A stretch of 5,893 nucleotides of DNA, taken from the NCBI GenBank assembly GCA_030599175.1, contig JAUVON010000188.1, positions 1 through 5,893 of the forward strand, in the 5' to 3' direction. The stretch is from Desulfobulbaceae bacterium. GTDB lineage: Bacteria > Desulfobacterota > Desulfobulbia > Desulfobulbales > Desulfocapsaceae. Positions 1 through 5,893 of this stretch are shown piece by piece; positions within the stretch are counted from its first letter, which is position 1, and each line of letters begins with the position of its first letter. The notes beneath the pieces are model-generated. The model was given only the letters and a program-made list of their open reading frames with translations. It was not told the DNA's origin and made no database searches. The position numbers and the translations under genes are program-made.

Positions 1-1
1 A

Positions 2-124
2 GGGTCGGAAAAATTGCAACAGAAAGGTATTCTCTCACCGGTTAAAGATGTGCCCTATGAGCTATTTAAGAATGAACTCTCTAAACGAAATATTGAGATA
101 ACTGAGAGCATAACAGAAATATAG
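2..124 (+). CDS. C-terminal end of a saccharopine dehydrogenase-like protein (partial)
   Basis: This is the last 40 codons of a plus-strand gene that enters from the left edge and ends at TAG 122-124. The frame is open from base 2. The visible tail contains KGILSPVKDVPYELFKNEL followed by a KRNIEI-like stretch. The pattern 'KGxLxPxxxxPxxxFxxELxKRxIxI' resembles the C-terminus of saccharopine dehydrogenases and the matching domain of LOR/SDH-type enzymes, which interconvert saccharopine and glutamate plus aminoadipate semialdehyde, or of related carboxynorspermidine-type enzymes. That family assignment comes from memory of the motif over a very short stretch, so it is tentative. The gene converges on the minus-strand cluster and is probably unrelated to it. 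Confidence 0.5.
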   Translation, partial: GSEKLQQKGILSPVKDVPYELFKNELSKRNIEITESITEI

Positions 125-146
125 AGGTGTCATTTGGAGGATCACA

Positions 147-177
147 AATGCGGGGGACAGGAATGTCGCCCCGCATT
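147..177. terminator. stem-loop between convergent genes, possible bidirectional terminator
   Basis: AATGCGGGG at 147-155 pairs with CCCCGCATT at 169-177. The stem continues through GACA 156-159 with TGTC 164-167, leaving one unpaired G at 168 and a GGAA loop (160-163). This gives 13 base pairs with a GNRA-type tetraloop when read on the plus strand. It sits in the 68-bp gap between a plus-strand stop (124) and a minus-strand stop (193), the expected place for a shared terminator. Neither side has a clear run of T after the stem, so intrinsic termination would be weak. It may instead be a 3'-end stabilising hairpin for either mRNA. Confidence 0.55.
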
Positions 178-192
178 GGCCATTGAGAATGG

Positions 193-648
193 TTATACTA
201 CTTCCTGCATTATGACAAATTTCAAGGCGTGGGTGGTGCACTTGGTGACGCAGGCAGGTCTGAGCCCCGCATCTACGCGATCCATGCAGTAATCGCACTT
301 AACCGCCTTGCCGGTTTCAGGGTTGAGCTGAGGAATAGTCCATGGGCAGGCACCGGCACAGGCCATGCAGCCGATGCACTTCTCCTGATCGATATAGACA
401 ATACCATCTTCCCGTTTGATCATGGCATTTGTCGGGCAGATCGGTGCACAAAACGGCTCTTCACAGTGATAGCAGGAGCGGAAGGTAAATTCCGTTTTAG
501 GAACACTTTTTATTTTCACCATAACGGAATGATCAATTTCACATAACTGTGGTCCTACTGGCAAGTTCTTGTTGGCTTTGCAATGTACCTCACAGCCGTG
601 ACAACCTATACACCGTTTGCCATTGAGGTAGATCATATATTTGTTCAT
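193..648 (-). CDS. four-cluster 4Fe-4S ferredoxin subunit of a molybdopterin oxidoreductase (PsrB/PhsB/DmsB type)
   Basis: This 151-residue protein is the electron-transfer partner of the molybdenum subunit encoded just upstream. It carries sixteen cysteines in four groups: C13-C16-C19-C23, C59-C62-C67-C71, C91-C94-C97-C101 followed by PW, and C118-C121-C133-C137. This is the standard four [4Fe-4S] layout of the DmsB/PsrB/PhsB/NrfC family, which passes electrons between the molybdenum subunit and a membrane or soluble partner. C36 is an extra cysteine outside the motifs. There is no signal peptide and no membrane helix. At 151 residues it is somewhat shorter than the usual 180-200, because the C-terminus ends soon after the last cluster. 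Its ATG overlaps the upstream stop as ATGA, with AGGAGGG at 662-656 eight bases upstream, which implies translational coupling. The family is certain; the substrate is not shown by this subunit. Confidence 0.93.
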   Translation of the reverse strand: MNKYMIYLNGKRCIGCHGCEVHCKANKNLPVGPQLCEIDHSVMVKIKSVPKTEFTFRSCYHCEEPFCAPICPTNAMIKREDGIVYIDQEKCIGCMACAGACPWTIPQLNPETGKAVKCDYCMDRVDAGLRPACVTKCTTHALKFVIMQEVV

Positions 649-2759
649 AATTCGACCCTCCTCTTGGGATTTCTGACACTGCGACGGACAATAACAAAGG
701 CCTCACATAGATTAATTGCACCTCCTGCCGGATCCCAGTCATCAAGTTTATTAACCATAAGTTTCTGGTCACTTATTCCAGCATGGAGGCAACGAGTCTG
801 GCGAGAAATTTCTCGACCGAAACCGTGTACCATATAGACTGCTTCAGAATGGATATAATCAACAACATTGGCTTCTACTGTCCCGGTGTAACTTTCATCT
901 TCAGAGGTTACATCGACCAGGTCGCCGTGGGCTATACCCAGTTTGTTTGCAGCTTTAACATTTATCCATAGACTGTTTTTCGGCATCAGCTCATTTAACA
1001 GTGGATTATTTACAGTATGGCCATGGGTATGTACTGCCGATCGTCCATAAACCAATCTGAACATTCCTTTGGGTGGTCTGATAGGGGACACATATTCTTT
1101 AAGTGACGGCAAACCTGCCTTATCGAGTTTTTGACTTATAATCTCGATTTTTCCGGAAGGTGTCTTGAATTGACCATCAAGTTTTTCAGGGTCATACATG
1201 ACAACCTCATCGCTGAGAGAAATAAAACCTTTTTCCTCAAAATCCTTGACAGAATAATCGGTTGGTTCAAGTTGCCATTTCCAGTACTCTTCTATGGAAT
1301 TGAAGGGGAAATAGTCTTCCATATCTAACCGGTCAGCAAGGTTTTTGAATATTTCCCAGGATGGTTTAGAATCATTCTCCGGTTCCAAAGCTTTTTGTCT
1401 TCGTCCAAATCGAGGTTTGGGTCCTTTTTGTACGCAGATACCATTATCTCTTTCCAGATAGGTACATTCGGGCAGAATGACATCGGAGAACCAGCCAAAC
1501 TCACTGTAATGTACATCGATGGAAACCAGCAGGTCGAGTTTGTCAAAATACTGTTCCTGCCTCTTTGGGTCCGGCATACAGGAAAAAGGATCATTGCGCA
1601 TTGATATCCAGGCTTTGATCGGATAGGGATCTTCCGACTCCATGGTTGGAAAAAACAGGTGGCCAAGGCCCGGGCCTTTATCGAAATGTTTATATTTCCA
1701 GCCGACGCCGTCCCCCCGTTTGATATCCGGTTTAGGAACATCAATCGCCCTTATCCCCTTTTTACCGCAGTCACCAGGACCTTTGGGGATAATGAGCCCA
1801 CCTTTCTGCTCGATGTTTCCCATAAGGATATTGAGTATATGAAGGGCTCTGGCGGCATAGAAGGAGTCTTTATACCTGGAAAGATTCCAGCCGGGGTGGA
1901 AAATCACTTTCGGCATATCTTTCTGCACTTCATCAATAAAATTTTTGATTGCTTTTTCTCTGACACCACACTCTTTAGCAGCCCAGGCAGGAGTGTATTG
2001 TTCCACAAAATAGCAAAGTTCATCAAAGCCGGTGACATAGCGATCAATAAAATCACTGTCATACGCCTCTCGTCTGATTATTTCATGAATCATTCCAAGG
2101 GCTAACGCATAATCCGTTCCGGGACGTACCTGAAAAAAACGGGTGGATTTTAAACCTGTAATTGTCTGACGAACATCGACATATGTCAATTTGCCGCCAT
2201 TGTCAAGCATATCCAGAGTTTGCAGGTTTTCCGCAATACGCAGAGAAGAGAACATATTGCGGCCAAAAAGTACCAGATGATTGGCATTTTTGATATCGTA
2301 GACAAAACCTTTTCTGCCTACACCGTTTAAGGAAAGGCTGGAGTGATGGGTGTTTCGTCCACAGGTGCTGTCATGGTTGGTGTAATTGGGTGAACCAAAG
2401 GCATGGATAAAGGATTTATACATACCCTGCCACGGTCCTCCACGGGAGCTGAGTACCACAGATTCAGGCCCATATTCACTTTTTATTTTTTTAAGTTTAT
2501 CGGCGATATAGTCATAAGCCGTAGGCCAGCTGACTGGTTTCCATCGGCCTGAACCACGTGCACCATCACGAATGAGCGGCTGTTGAGGTCTCTCCTTATC
2601 TGCAATCATTGCAGGGCCTGCTGAGCCTTTTGCACAGAGGGCACCCCCCAGCAGATGCTGGTTGCCCTCAATCCAGGTTACCTTATTGTTTTCTGTTTCC
2701 ACCCGGATGGGACAGCGTACGGTACACATCCCGCAGATGGAATAGACAGACTTTGTCAT
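645..2759 (-). CDS. molybdopterin oxidoreductase catalytic subunit, thiosulfate/polysulfide reductase (PhsA/PsrA)-like, without Tat signal
   Basis: This is a 704-residue DMSO-reductase-family enzyme binding Mo-bis-MGD and one [4Fe-4S] cluster. The cluster ligands are C9, C12, C16 and C42 (CxxCxxxC plus a distal Cys in GALCAKG). A cysteine at 133, in the stretch HDSTCGRNTHHS, lies where PsrA/PhsA-type enzymes place the Cys ligand to molybdenum. The guanine-dinucleotide binding fold follows (LVLFGRNMFSS at about 163-172, KLTYVDVRQT at 190-199). The C-terminal dinucleotide domain runs from about 565 to 704 and includes VYMVHGFGRE (641-650) and WDPAGGAINLCEAFV (675-689). The 'HGFG' and 'DPxxG...E.FV' pattern recalls thiosulfate and polysulfide reductases. 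The N-terminus reaches the first cluster Cys at residue 9, so there is no Tat leader. The start is firm: AAGGAGGAAG sits at 2773-2764 and the preceding gene ends at 2776. A cytoplasmic location is therefore predicted. Thiosulfate, polysulfide or sulfite is the likely substrate; arsenate or another oxyanion cannot be excluded. Confidence 0.88.
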   Translation of the reverse strand: MTKSVYSICGMCTVRCPIRVETENNKVTWIEGNQHLLGGALCAKGSAGPAMIADKERPQQPLIRDGARGSGRWKPVSWPTAYDYIADKLKKIKSEYGPESVVLSSRGGPWQGMYKSFIHAFGSPNYTNHDSTCGRNTHHSSLSLNGVGRKGFVYDIKNANHLVLFGRNMFSSLRIAENLQTLDMLDNGGKLTYVDVRQTITGLKSTRFFQVRPGTDYALALGMIHEIIRREAYDSDFIDRYVTGFDELCYFVEQYTPAWAAKECGVREKAIKNFIDEVQKDMPKVIFHPGWNLSRYKDSFYAARALHILNILMGNIEQKGGLIIPKGPGDCGKKGIRAIDVPKPDIKRGDGVGWKYKHFDKGPGLGHLFFPTMESEDPYPIKAWISMRNDPFSCMPDPKRQEQYFDKLDLLVSIDVHYSEFGWFSDVILPECTYLERDNGICVQKGPKPRFGRRQKALEPENDSKPSWEIFKNLADRLDMEDYFPFNSIEEYWKWQLEPTDYSVKDFEEKGFISLSDEVVMYDPEKLDGQFKTPSGKIEIISQKLDKAGLPSLKEYVSPIRPPKGMFRLVYGRSAVHTHGHTVNNPLLNELMPKNSLWINVKAANKLGIAHGDLVDVTSEDESYTGTVEANVVDYIHSEAVYMVHGFGREISRQTRCLHAGISDQKLMVNKLDDWDPAGGAINLCEAFVIVRRSVRNPKRRVEL

Positions 2760-2763
2760 TATA

Positions 2764-2773
2764 CTTCCTCCTT
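2764..2773 (-). promoter_or_regulatory. strong ribosome binding site of the molybdopterin oxidoreductase
   Basis: On the minus strand AAGGAGGAAG lies within the 16-bp gap between the membrane protein stop (2776) and the ATG at 2759-2757, with 7 bases from GGAGG to the ATG. It fixes the start of the oxidoreductase. The start sits right after the upstream gene, so no longer, Tat-containing N-terminus can be proposed. Confidence 0.8.
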
Positions 2774-2775
2774 AT

Positions 2776-3432
2776 TCAAGTACATCGACTGATGGCCGAT
2801 TGTTGTAATACTCTTTCTTCGAATTGTTCGGAACACTGGCCATCGTGGTTGTGCTGCACGATTTTGAGAGTTCGATTACGTTTTCTCATCAATTTTATGA
2901 TGAAGAGACTGCAGATAATAAAAAGAACAGAAAGGATATAACAGAAGAGTCCTCCAATCAGTACGGGTTCGCTATTACCGAATTGGAGAATATGGTCTCT
3001 GCCAAAGAGTTCTAGAAGCCTCTCACTTCGATAAGCTTCATTTATATACGCTGCCATGGAAATAACCGGCAGATAAAAGGTGATAAAGCCGAGCAGTAGC
3101 CCTTCCAGGAAAAAGTCATAGTAAGCCTTGTTAAGCTTGGCAGTGTCTATGTTTTTTGCCAGAGTTTTTCCTTTTTCTCTGTCTTCACAGCGCATTGCCT
3201 CTTCACGTACCTTCAGCCAGTACTGAAAATCATTTTCCAGAGTTACAAGACGTTTTGTTTTGATATATTTTTTCAGTACCTTTGTTATTGCAACCGTCAT
3301 AGCTGCCAGCAAAAAAATGACAGGAATTGGTCCAAGAAAATGCAGGTAACTGAGCAGATAATCAAGTGTGATCACACCCTGTTGTATCAGGGTGTGGATG
3401 TATTCCCAGGCTGTATCAAATAATTCTTCCAT
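2776..3432 (-). CDS. three-helix membrane protein of unknown function, EMC3/DUF106 (Oxa1-like) topology
   Basis: I do not recognise this 218-residue protein by strong motifs. Predicted helices are about 33-53, 107-130 and 157-181. Between the first two lies a charged stretch (54-105, rich in Lys, Glu and Arg) likely to form a cytoplasmic helical hairpin. The basic residues after helix 1 (KKYIKTKR) and after helix 3 (RKRNR) place the N-terminus outside and the hairpin and tail inside. Helix, charged cytoplasmic hairpin, helix, helix is the core topology of the Oxa1 superfamily (YidC, archaeal DUF106, EMC3/TMCO1), so a small insertase-like protein is possible; this is inference from topology. 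The tail (184-218) is polar with an HNHDGQC segment. The ATG is the only reasonable start because an in-frame TGA lies four codons upstream. No good Shine-Dalgarno precedes it. Its place between transporter and oxidoreductase suggests a role in that system, perhaps as a membrane anchor or assembly factor. Confidence 0.75.
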   Translation of the reverse strand: MEELFDTAWEYIHTLIQQGVITLDYLLSYLHFLGPIPVIFLLAAMTVAITKVLKKYIKTKRLVTLENDFQYWLKVREEAMRCEDREKGKTLAKNIDTAKLNKAYYDFFLEGLLLGFITFYLPVISMAAYINEAYRSERLLELFGRDHILQFGNSEPVLIGGLFCYILSVLFIICSLFIIKLMRKRNRTLKIVQHNHDGQCSEQFEERVLQQSAISRCT

Positions 3433-3450
3433 ATCCGTTTGTCATAAGTA

Positions 3451-3474
3451 TCTGCAGCGGCAAGCCACTGCAGA
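3451..3474 (-). other. intercistronic stem-loop between the TauE/SafE gene and the membrane protein gene
   Basis: In the minus-strand transcript UCUGCAGUGG pairs with CCGCUGCAGA through ten pairs (one G-U) closed by a CUUG loop, a known stable tetraloop. It lies 18 bases upstream of the membrane protein ATG and has no U tract after it in that direction, so it is not an intrinsic terminator for the operon. It may protect the 3' end of the transporter message or lower translation of the next gene. On the opposite strand the stem is followed by GTGTTTTT, but no plus-strand gene leads into it. Confidence 0.6.
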
Positions 3475-3506
3475 GTGTTTTTCTGATTAGAGCAGGCTTT
3501 CTCTGT

Positions 3507-5198
3507 TTATATCCAGTATTCAATCTTCAAAAACCTGAAGAAGAGGAAGAACAGAGTACATGCAAGGATGATCTTAAGAGCTTTCTCGCTGAAGAATTTC
3601 TGGAACCGGCTGCCGAGCATACCGCCGGCAAAACCACCGATAATAATGGAGATGGCGAGGGTTATATCCGGCAGGTATCCATTCATCACGTAACCGATAA
3701 AGGAACCGATACTTGAAAAGCAGGTACCGATAAGAGAGATCGGCACAGCCACATACATCGGCAGGGCAGCAATAGTGGTCATCATCGGCACGAGCAGGAA
3801 GCCGCCGCCGATACCAAAGGCGCGGGAAACAATACCTACGATAATACCCAGGCAAGCAAAGAGGGCTGGGTTAATACGGAATTCTTCGCCCCAGAATTTA
3901 AAGCGATAATCGAATATCCCTGATTTGACCGGCTCAATGGAACCCATTTCCACAGCACCGCCGGTTTCTTTGGCTTTTTTTACAGCGGCGTTGAATTTCT
4001 GGGTCATTGCCTTGATGTTCTTTCTCTTGGCCATTGCCTTGGGAGTCATTTCCATAATGGTTTTGACTGCCATTATTAAAACGAGCACGCCCAGCCATTC
4101 TTTATAGGCCTTCATGGAGAGATATTGGGTGGCATATTTACCAAGCCATACCGAGCCGATAAAAATACCTGCACCAAAGGAGAGACCAACCGGCCAGGCG
4201 ACACGACGTTCAACTATGGCAAAACGGTAAAAACTGCCAAGGGGGGAGAAGAGGGTCAGGGCAATATTGGAAGGACGAAGTACGTTGGCTGCGTTGATAC
4301 CAACGGGTCCTGCGGTCTGGACGACCAGCGCCTGGAAGGCACCCATCAGCATGCCGCCGGCAGCACCGATCATGGAGAAGTATGTTCCAACGAGGATTGC
4401 ACCTATTACAATAAAGAGCGGGTTCATATAACGGTAGCCTTTGTTCAGCCAGAAACCGTTTTTCAATATGGTGTAGGATTCGGACTTGTCACCGTTTACA
4501 TAAACATCAAATTTGGTTCCCGGTGCGGTGTGACGGAAGGAGGCAAAGGAGGCGGTAAACTCGCCGGTTGCCTTATCAAGTTTAATCGATGTGCCCTTAT
4601 CCCAGTAGTTATCTGTTTGACCGATAACACTTCGGGCAAAGATGACAACCTTACCTTTTTTATTTCCCTCTTTGACAACGGTATTGATGCCATACTTGTT
4701 TTCATGGCCCCATTTGAGCATATTCCACTGCTCAGCGGTTTTAATCGGTCCAAGCATGCTCTTGGCAGTTTCATCAACCTCGGCGAAGTCTTTTTTCAGC
4801 TTGAACATGGAGGTTGTATAGAGTCCGCCGCCTTTTTTAAAGAGAAAGGAGGGTCCACCAAATTTCTTCTTAACATCTTCACCAAAAGCGTCACGGTTGC
4901 TGGTCACCATGTAGTAGAGCGGCGGCATCGATGTATCCATGGTGAAACCAGCTTTTTGGGCATTTTTCTTGAGTTTTTTAACCTCATTGATACCGTCAGT
5001 GTCTTTGGAGGCAAATTCATCCTGCTGGGCAATGGCAATATAAAGCTCCTCTCCAGGCTGAACTGTTCCCTTGATCGTGACTGTATCGCCGGCTTTAAAT
5101 TCCGATGCAGAGATTGTATTTTCAGCAAAACTGCTGGTGTGTGCAACGAGGAAAAAAACCGCTGCGACTAGTGCTGTAGGCCAGAATGTTCTCTTCAC
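3507..5198 (-). CDS. TauE/SafE-family sulfur anion transporter with N-terminal periplasmic domain
   Basis: This 563-residue protein has three parts. Residues 1-25 form a signal peptide (KR, hydrophobic core VAAVFFLVA, likely cut after SSFA25). Residues 26-255 form a predicted periplasmic domain with beta-rich ends (about 30-58 and 183-245) and a lysine-rich middle. Residues 258-563 are the TauE/SafE membrane domain, split into two halves with the family's glycine motifs at GAAGGM (278-283) and FGIGGGFLLVP (461-471). A 55-residue lysine-rich cytoplasmic linker (386-440) joins the halves. TauE/SafE proteins move sulfite, sulfoacetate or similar small anions across the inner membrane; the exact substrate and direction here are unknown. 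Most family members are about 250-300 residues, so the periplasmic domain is an extension. Translation starts at GTG 5198, seven bases after AAGGAG. Position between a two-component pair and a Phs/Psr-like oxidoreductase supports a sulfur-compound role. Confidence 0.87.
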   Translation of the reverse strand: MKRTFWPTALVAAVFFLVAHTSSFAENTISASEFKAGDTVTIKGTVQPGEELYIAIAQQDEFASKDTDGINEVKKLKKNAQKAGFTMDTSMPPLYYMVTSNRDAFGEDVKKKFGGPSFLFKKGGGLYTTSMFKLKKDFAEVDETAKSMLGPIKTAEQWNMLKWGHENKYGINTVVKEGNKKGKVVIFARSVIGQTDNYWDKGTSIKLDKATGEFTASFASFRHTAPGTKFDVYVNGDKSESYTILKNGFWLNKGYRYMNPLFIVIGAILVGTYFSMIGAAGGMLMGAFQALVVQTAGPVGINAANVLRPSNIALTLFSPLGSFYRFAIVERRVAWPVGLSFGAGIFIGSVWLGKYATQYLSMKAYKEWLGVLVLIMAVKTIMEMTPKAMAKRKNIKAMTQKFNAAVKKAKETGGAVEMGSIEPVKSGIFDYRFKFWGEEFRINPALFACLGIIVGIVSRAFGIGGGFLLVPMMTTIAALPMYVAVPISLIGTCFSSIGSFIGYVMNGYLPDITLAISIIIGGFAGGMLGSRFQKFFSEKALKIILACTLFFLFFRFLKIEYWI

Positions 5199-5205
5199 TT
5201 TTTCG

Positions 5206-5211
5206 CTCCTT
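5206..5211 (-). promoter_or_regulatory. ribosome binding site fixing the GTG start of the TauE/SafE gene
   Basis: AAGGAG on the minus strand is seven bases upstream of GTG 5198-5196. The GTG opens a typical signal peptide (M-K-R-T-F, then a hydrophobic core), so spacing and product both support this non-ATG start. Confidence 0.75.
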
Positions 5212-5231
5212 AGACTAAAAATTAATAAGTT

Positions 5232-5255
5232 ACCGGATAAAATTATCTTTCCGGT
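5232..5255 (-). other. short inverted repeat in the spacer after the response regulator
   Basis: ACCGGA (5232-5237) and TCCGGT (5250-5255) can pair around a 12-base A/T-rich loop in the 83-bp gap between the response regulator and the transporter gene. On the minus strand it is followed by an A/T-rich stretch including TTATTAATTTTT. It could be a weak or leaky terminator, a processing site or an operator. A six-pair stem with a large loop is only modest evidence. TTTACA just upstream on the minus strand resembles a -35 element, but no matching -10 at proper spacing is convincing. Confidence 0.3.
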
Positions 5256-5281
5256 TTTATGTGTAAATGGATTGCGACTAT

Positions 5282-5641
5282 CTAGAGTTGCAATACCTTT
5301 TCTACCTTTGCCTCAAGTTCTTTTTTATCAATTGGTTTCACGCAATATTCATTGGCACCGAAACTGAGAGCATCCCTGGCTGTTTCAACCGTGGGATATC
5401 CCGTTAAAATAATGGCTTTCATTTCAGGCTGAAGTCGTTTGAGTTCTGCCAGCACGTCAATACCGCTCATTTTTTTTAATTTGATATCGAGGATAGCCAG
5501 GTCAATATGATTTTTATAGCCATACCTGATCGCATCCTCTTCTTCAGTGAAGGTGTGTACAGTGTGTCCCTGCCTTGAGAGGATCTTTTTGAGAAGTACA
5601 ACTGCGTCAGCAACATCATCTAATATTAGAATTTCAGCCAT
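5282..5641 (-). CDS. single-domain response regulator (CheY/Spo0F-like receiver)
   Basis: This 119-residue protein is one complete receiver domain and nothing else. The acidic pair is D8-D9 (LILDDV), the phosphoacceptor is D52 (LAILDIKL), the conserved Thr is T80 ([12 protein letters not shown]) and the conserved Lys is K102 (CVKPID). The [10 protein letters not shown] and KPI patterns resemble the receivers of NtrC-type regulators, but no ATPase or DNA-binding domain follows; the stop comes right after the last receiver helix. It would act through a protein partner or a phosphorelay and not by binding DNA itself. I chose ATG 5641 because it opens directly into the first beta strand (AEILILDD). 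An upstream in-frame ATG at 5725 would add 28 residues that overlap the kinase and have no receiver character. The start overlaps the kinase stop (ATGGCTGA), so the pair is translationally coupled and very likely cognate. Confidence 0.9.
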   Translation of the reverse strand: MAEILILDDVADAVVLLKKILSRQGHTVHTFTEEEDAIRYGYKNHIDLAILDIKLKKMSGIDVLAELKRLQPEMKAIILTGYPTVETARDALSFGANEYCVKPIDKKELEAKVEKVLQL

Positions 5642-5893
5642 TTTTGTCTTTTCCCGGTTGTTGGTTATCGGTAACTGACGAGGACTCCCTGTTATCATTT
5701 TGCCCGGGGACAGGGAGCTGGACATGCATTGCTGTACCCGGAGTCAGTTGGCAGCTGTTTTTATACATAACAGGACTTTCGATGGTGATTGTACCGTTGT
5801 GGTCTTTTATGATTCCATAGCTCACAGAGAGTCCAAGTCCTGTTCCTTTGCCAACCGATTTAGTGGTGAAAAAAGGATCAAATATACGGTTTC
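5634..5893 (-). CDS. sensor histidine kinase, C-terminal ATPase end (partial)
   Basis: The last 85 codons of a kinase gene enter from the right edge; the frame stays open to the window end, so the sensor, dimerisation and N-box parts are outside. The visible part has the F-box [14 protein letters not shown] and the G2-box [18 protein letters not shown], both hallmarks of the HATPase_c domain. The DPFFTTK...GTGLGLS style is typical of NtrB-like and PAS-linked kinases. The domain's closing strand appears as [12 protein letters not shown] short polar tail follows and overlaps the response regulator start by 8 bp. What the kinase senses cannot be told from this part. Confidence 0.93.
   Translation of the reverse strand, partial: NRIFDPFFTTKSVGKGTGLGLSVSYGIIKDHNGTITIESPVMYKNSCQLTPGTAMHVQLPVPGQNDNRESSSVTDNQQPGKDKNG

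Noticed and set aside
1659..2105. A plus-strand open frame of 148 codons opposite the molybdopterin oxidoreductase gene.
   Set aside because: Antisense to a conserved enzyme domain with no start signal or domain; other similar frames opposite this gene are equally unsupported.
645..2759. Reading the molybdenum enzyme as formate dehydrogenase or periplasmic nitrate reductase.
   Set aside because: There is no in-frame TGA selenocysteine site, no formate dehydrogenase-type active-site signature and no Tat leader. The C-terminal HGFG and DPAGG patterns and the paired four-cluster ferredoxin fit the Phs/Psr group better.
3475..3482. A plus-strand intrinsic terminator made of the 3451-3474 stem and the following T run.
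   Set aside because: No plus-strand gene precedes it, so the T run is probably coincidental.
4125..5171. A long plus-strand open frame of 348 codons opposite the transporter gene.
   Set aside because: It lies wholly antisense to the clearly real TauE/SafE gene, its translation has no recognisable domain, and no ribosome site was evident. It is a shadow of the codon pattern of the opposite strand.
5226..5275. A possible sigma70 promoter (TTTACA with A/T-rich GATAAT downstream on the minus strand) ahead of the transporter gene.
   Set aside because: The spacing between the two elements is about 14 bases, too short for a normal promoter, and the region overlaps a short inverted repeat. No convincing sigma54 -24/-12 pair was seen either.
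5642..5725. A longer start for the response regulator at the ATG at 5725.
   Set aside because: The added 28 residues overlap the kinase coding region in another frame and do not resemble receiver sequence, while ATG 5641 starts precisely at the first beta strand.

Overview
The window is a compact bacterial locus whose minus strand carries six closely spaced genes, all read right to left. The tail of one unrelated gene lies on the plus strand at the left edge. Base composition is moderate, about mid-40s percent G+C by eye. The gene content (a PhsA/PsrA-type molybdenum oxidoreductase with a four-cluster ferredoxin, and a TauE/SafE transporter beside a two-component pair) suggests an anaerobic sulfur-metabolising bacterium. 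My best guess is a Desulfobulbales/Desulfocapsaceae-like member of the Desulfobacterota. That placement is inference from gene content and protein style, with no phylogeny behind it.

Layout from right to left, in the direction of transcription: the ATPase end of a sensor histidine kinase (5893-5634, cut by the window edge); a 119-residue single-domain response regulator overlapping it by 8 bp (5641-5282); an 83-bp spacer; a 563-residue exported-domain TauE/SafE protein with a GTG start (5198-3507); a 74-bp spacer with a strong stem-loop; a 218-residue three-helix membrane protein of unknown function (3432-2776); a 704-residue molybdopterin oxidoreductase (2759-645); and a 151-residue ferredoxin with four [4Fe-4S] sites that starts inside the oxidoreductase stop codon through an ATGA overlap (648-193). 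Beyond it, a 13-bp stem-loop separates this cluster from the converging plus-strand gene end (2-124), which looks like the C-terminus of a saccharopine dehydrogenase-type protein.

Working model (inference): the kinase/receiver pair senses a signal and the downstream genes handle a sulfur oxyanion. The TauE/SafE protein would move a small sulfur anion across the inner membrane, with its 230-residue periplasmic domain binding or processing the substrate. The molybdenum enzyme and ferredoxin would reduce or oxidise a sulfur compound such as thiosulfate, polysulfide or sulfite. The molybdenum subunit has no Tat signal and no NrfD/PsrC-type membrane subunit is encoded beside it. The complex is therefore predicted to be cytoplasmic, unlike classical periplasmic Phs/Psr. 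The 218-residue protein between transporter and enzyme has the topology of an EMC3/DUF106-like Oxa1-superfamily insertase and is the least explained gene here.

No insertion sequence, tRNA, rRNA or CRISPR array was seen. No gene-free stretch exceeds about 85 bases.
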